Positions 35,811 to 36,910 of a stretch of 36,910 bases of DNA are shown here, one piece after another. The stretch covers positions 1 to 36,910 of the forward strand of contig JAHJEX010000079.1 of the NCBI GenBank assembly GCA_018825385.1, read 5' to 3'. The position numbers and the translations under genes are program-made. The notes beneath the pieces were generated by a model, which saw only the letters and a list, made by a program, of their open reading frames with translations, did no database searches and was not told the DNA's origin. This stretch comes from Patescibacteria group bacterium. Lineage in GTDB: Bacteria; Patescibacteriota; Patescibacteriia; UM-FILTER-42-10. Within the stretch, counting starts at the first letter, position 1, and each line of letters begins with the position of its first letter.

Positions 35811-36158
35811 TTAACTGTCTTGAATCTTTTTTTGAACTTGTTTAATTTTTTCAGTTTCTTCTTCGTCACCAATTTCTTTTTCTAACTCCTGAAGCTCCAG
35901 TTCTGTTTGATCTTCTAGACCCTCTCTTTTTTTTGCGTAATTTTCTTTTAGTTCTTGTAGTGCTGTGCGCAACTTTTCAGTATCTTCTTCGCTACTTTTT
36001 GTAAATTGTTCAATTTGTGTTAGAACTTCCTCTAGCTTGTCATCATCAATTCGGACAATCATTTCAATAAGTAATAAACGCAAATCAGCATCCAAAGGCG
36101 CTCCTTTGATAAGGTCTGCTGCTCTTACAAGTAATTTTGAATCAGGGTTTACAGGCAT
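35811..36158 (-). CDS. Small helical/coiled-coil hypothetical protein (paralog A)
   Basis: 115 aa; same orientation and adjacent to the giant gene; ...LKENYAKKREGLEDQTELELQELEKEIGD. Confidence 0.75.
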   Translation of the reverse strand: MPVNPDSKLLVRAADLIKGAPLDADLRLLLIEMIVRIDDDKLEEVLTQIEQFTKSSEEDTEKLRTALQELKENYAKKREGLEDQTELELQELEKEIGDEEETEKIKQVQKKIQDS

Positions 36159-36168
36159 TTAGCTGTAT

Positions 36169-36501
36169 TTATTTATCTATTTCTTTTTCCAAATCATCCA
36201 AGTCTTTCATGATTGAATCTGCCAGATCTTCACGTTTGGAATCATACTTCTCTTTCACCTTTCCCAGCCTCTGTTTAAGGCCCTCATCCATTTCACCTCC
36301 TCGTGCTACATTTTCAGTCAATACATTCACCAATTCATCTATCTGTTCCAATGTCATTTCCGGTAGAAGATGAATAATGGAAATTTGAACTTCTTCCGGA
36401 AGATCTGAAGACCTTAATAAAAGCACCAGCTTTTTACCAAGGGCTCTCGCTTCCTCCTCAACATTTCCTTCTTGTTGTTGTGGGTTTTTTTTATTCTTCA
36501 T
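36169..36501 (-). CDS. Small helical/coiled-coil hypothetical protein (paralog B)
   Basis: 110 aa; ...VKEKYDSKREDLADSIMKDLDDLEKEIDK resembles paralog A. Confidence 0.75.
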   Translation of the reverse strand: MKNKKNPQQQEGNVEEEARALGKKLVLLLRSSDLPEEVQISIIHLLPEMTLEQIDELVNVLTENVARGGEMDEGLKQRLGKVKEKYDSKREDLADSIMKDLDDLEKEIDK

Positions 36502-36637
36502 ATCCTTTATTCAAATTGCTTAAAATAAACGCCCTGTCTTAAGGAAAAGGAGGGCACTTTAGTTTCTATTTCTCTTTTTTTAATAAAAACAGAATCATGA
36601 GTTTGATCTATTTCAATTTACTTTTGTTTTCATGTTG

Positions 36638-36666
36638 AGTATATCACATTATTGCTGTTTTGGCAA
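36638..36666 (-). promoter_or_regulatory. Sigma70-like promoter for the 3-gene locus
   Basis: Minus strand TTGCCA, 17-nt spacer, TATACT. Confidence 0.7.
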
Positions 36667-36678
36667 GTACATTTTGTT

Positions 36679-36910
36679 TTAACTAACCACATTTGGCACT
36701 TTTAATTCTAGCATTTCATTGGGTGTTTTTCCATTTAGACCACAGTGTTCAAGATTGTTGTATTCTTCGTTCCAGATTCTAATTTTCTTCTTCAATTCTT
36801 TTAATGTTCTAAATGTGTTTCTATCGTAAAATGTTTCCTGATCCGAGCGATGACTTCTCTCCACTTTGCCGTTCTGTGCCGGTTTACCGGGATCAATCAA
36901 GTAATGGATA
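36679..36910 (-). mobile_element. IS481-like transposase, C-terminal integrase-core part (partial at right edge)
   Basis: ...HYLIDPGKPAQNGKVERSHRSDQETFYDRNTFRTLKELKKKIRIWNEEYNNLEHCGLNGKTPNEML; frame stays open to the window edge. Confidence 0.88.

Noticed and set aside
1-36910. CRISPR array
   Set aside because: No set of regularly spaced identical repeats seen; the 25-26 kb repeats are irregular REP-like palindromes.
1-36910. Alternative genetic code (UGA as Gly, as in Gracilibacteria/Absconditabacteria)
   Set aside because: UGA terminates genes (e.g. argS ends ...KM-TGA) and housekeeping ORFs are full-length under standard bacterial code.

Overview
AT-rich bacterial window whose gene content and style (compact overlapping genes, Asn-rich anchored proteins, giant surface-type proteins) suggest a Candidatus Patescibacteria/CPR-like genome; this taxonomic call is inference. 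UGA is used as a stop, for example at the end of argS. Contents from left to right: (1) a giant partial CDS on the minus strand (3688 to 1, running off the left edge), absent from the ORF track, encoding a membrane-anchored Kelch-like beta-propeller protein; (2) tgt, a HAD hydrolase and a zinc-finger-less HypA-like protein, followed by a group-3b-like cytosolic [NiFe]-hydrogenase operon (large and small subunits, FAD/NAD subunit, 4Fe-4S subunit, HypC) with embedded Ldh-type dehydrogenase, DUF6390-like and EamA genes; (3) PHP, CDP-alcohol phosphatidyltransferase, a surface protein, recO and ileS; (4) a candidate orphan structured RNA, DUF167, a glycosyltransferase and argS; (5) a short asparaginase gene between ~98-bp direct repeats, in a cluster of REP-like palindromes; (6) smpB, tmRNA (ssrA), infC, rpmI, rplT; (7) VanZ; (8) a GC-rich LysM/TM gene behind a ~345-nt structured leader; (9) a 3-gene locus of unknown function (1558-aa protein plus two paralogous small proteins) next to an IS481-like transposase fragment at the right edge. 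Strongest leads: the hydrogenase large subunit that ends exactly at DPCxxCxxH together with a HypA lacking its zinc finger; the tmRNA whose CCA end lies inside a perfect 15-bp hairpin with a possible infC start; the tmRNA's non-canonical T-loop; the LysM leader with mutually exclusive SD/anti-SD pairing; and the orphan RNA at 21.6-21.75 kb. Everything was read by eye; no searches or folding programs were run.
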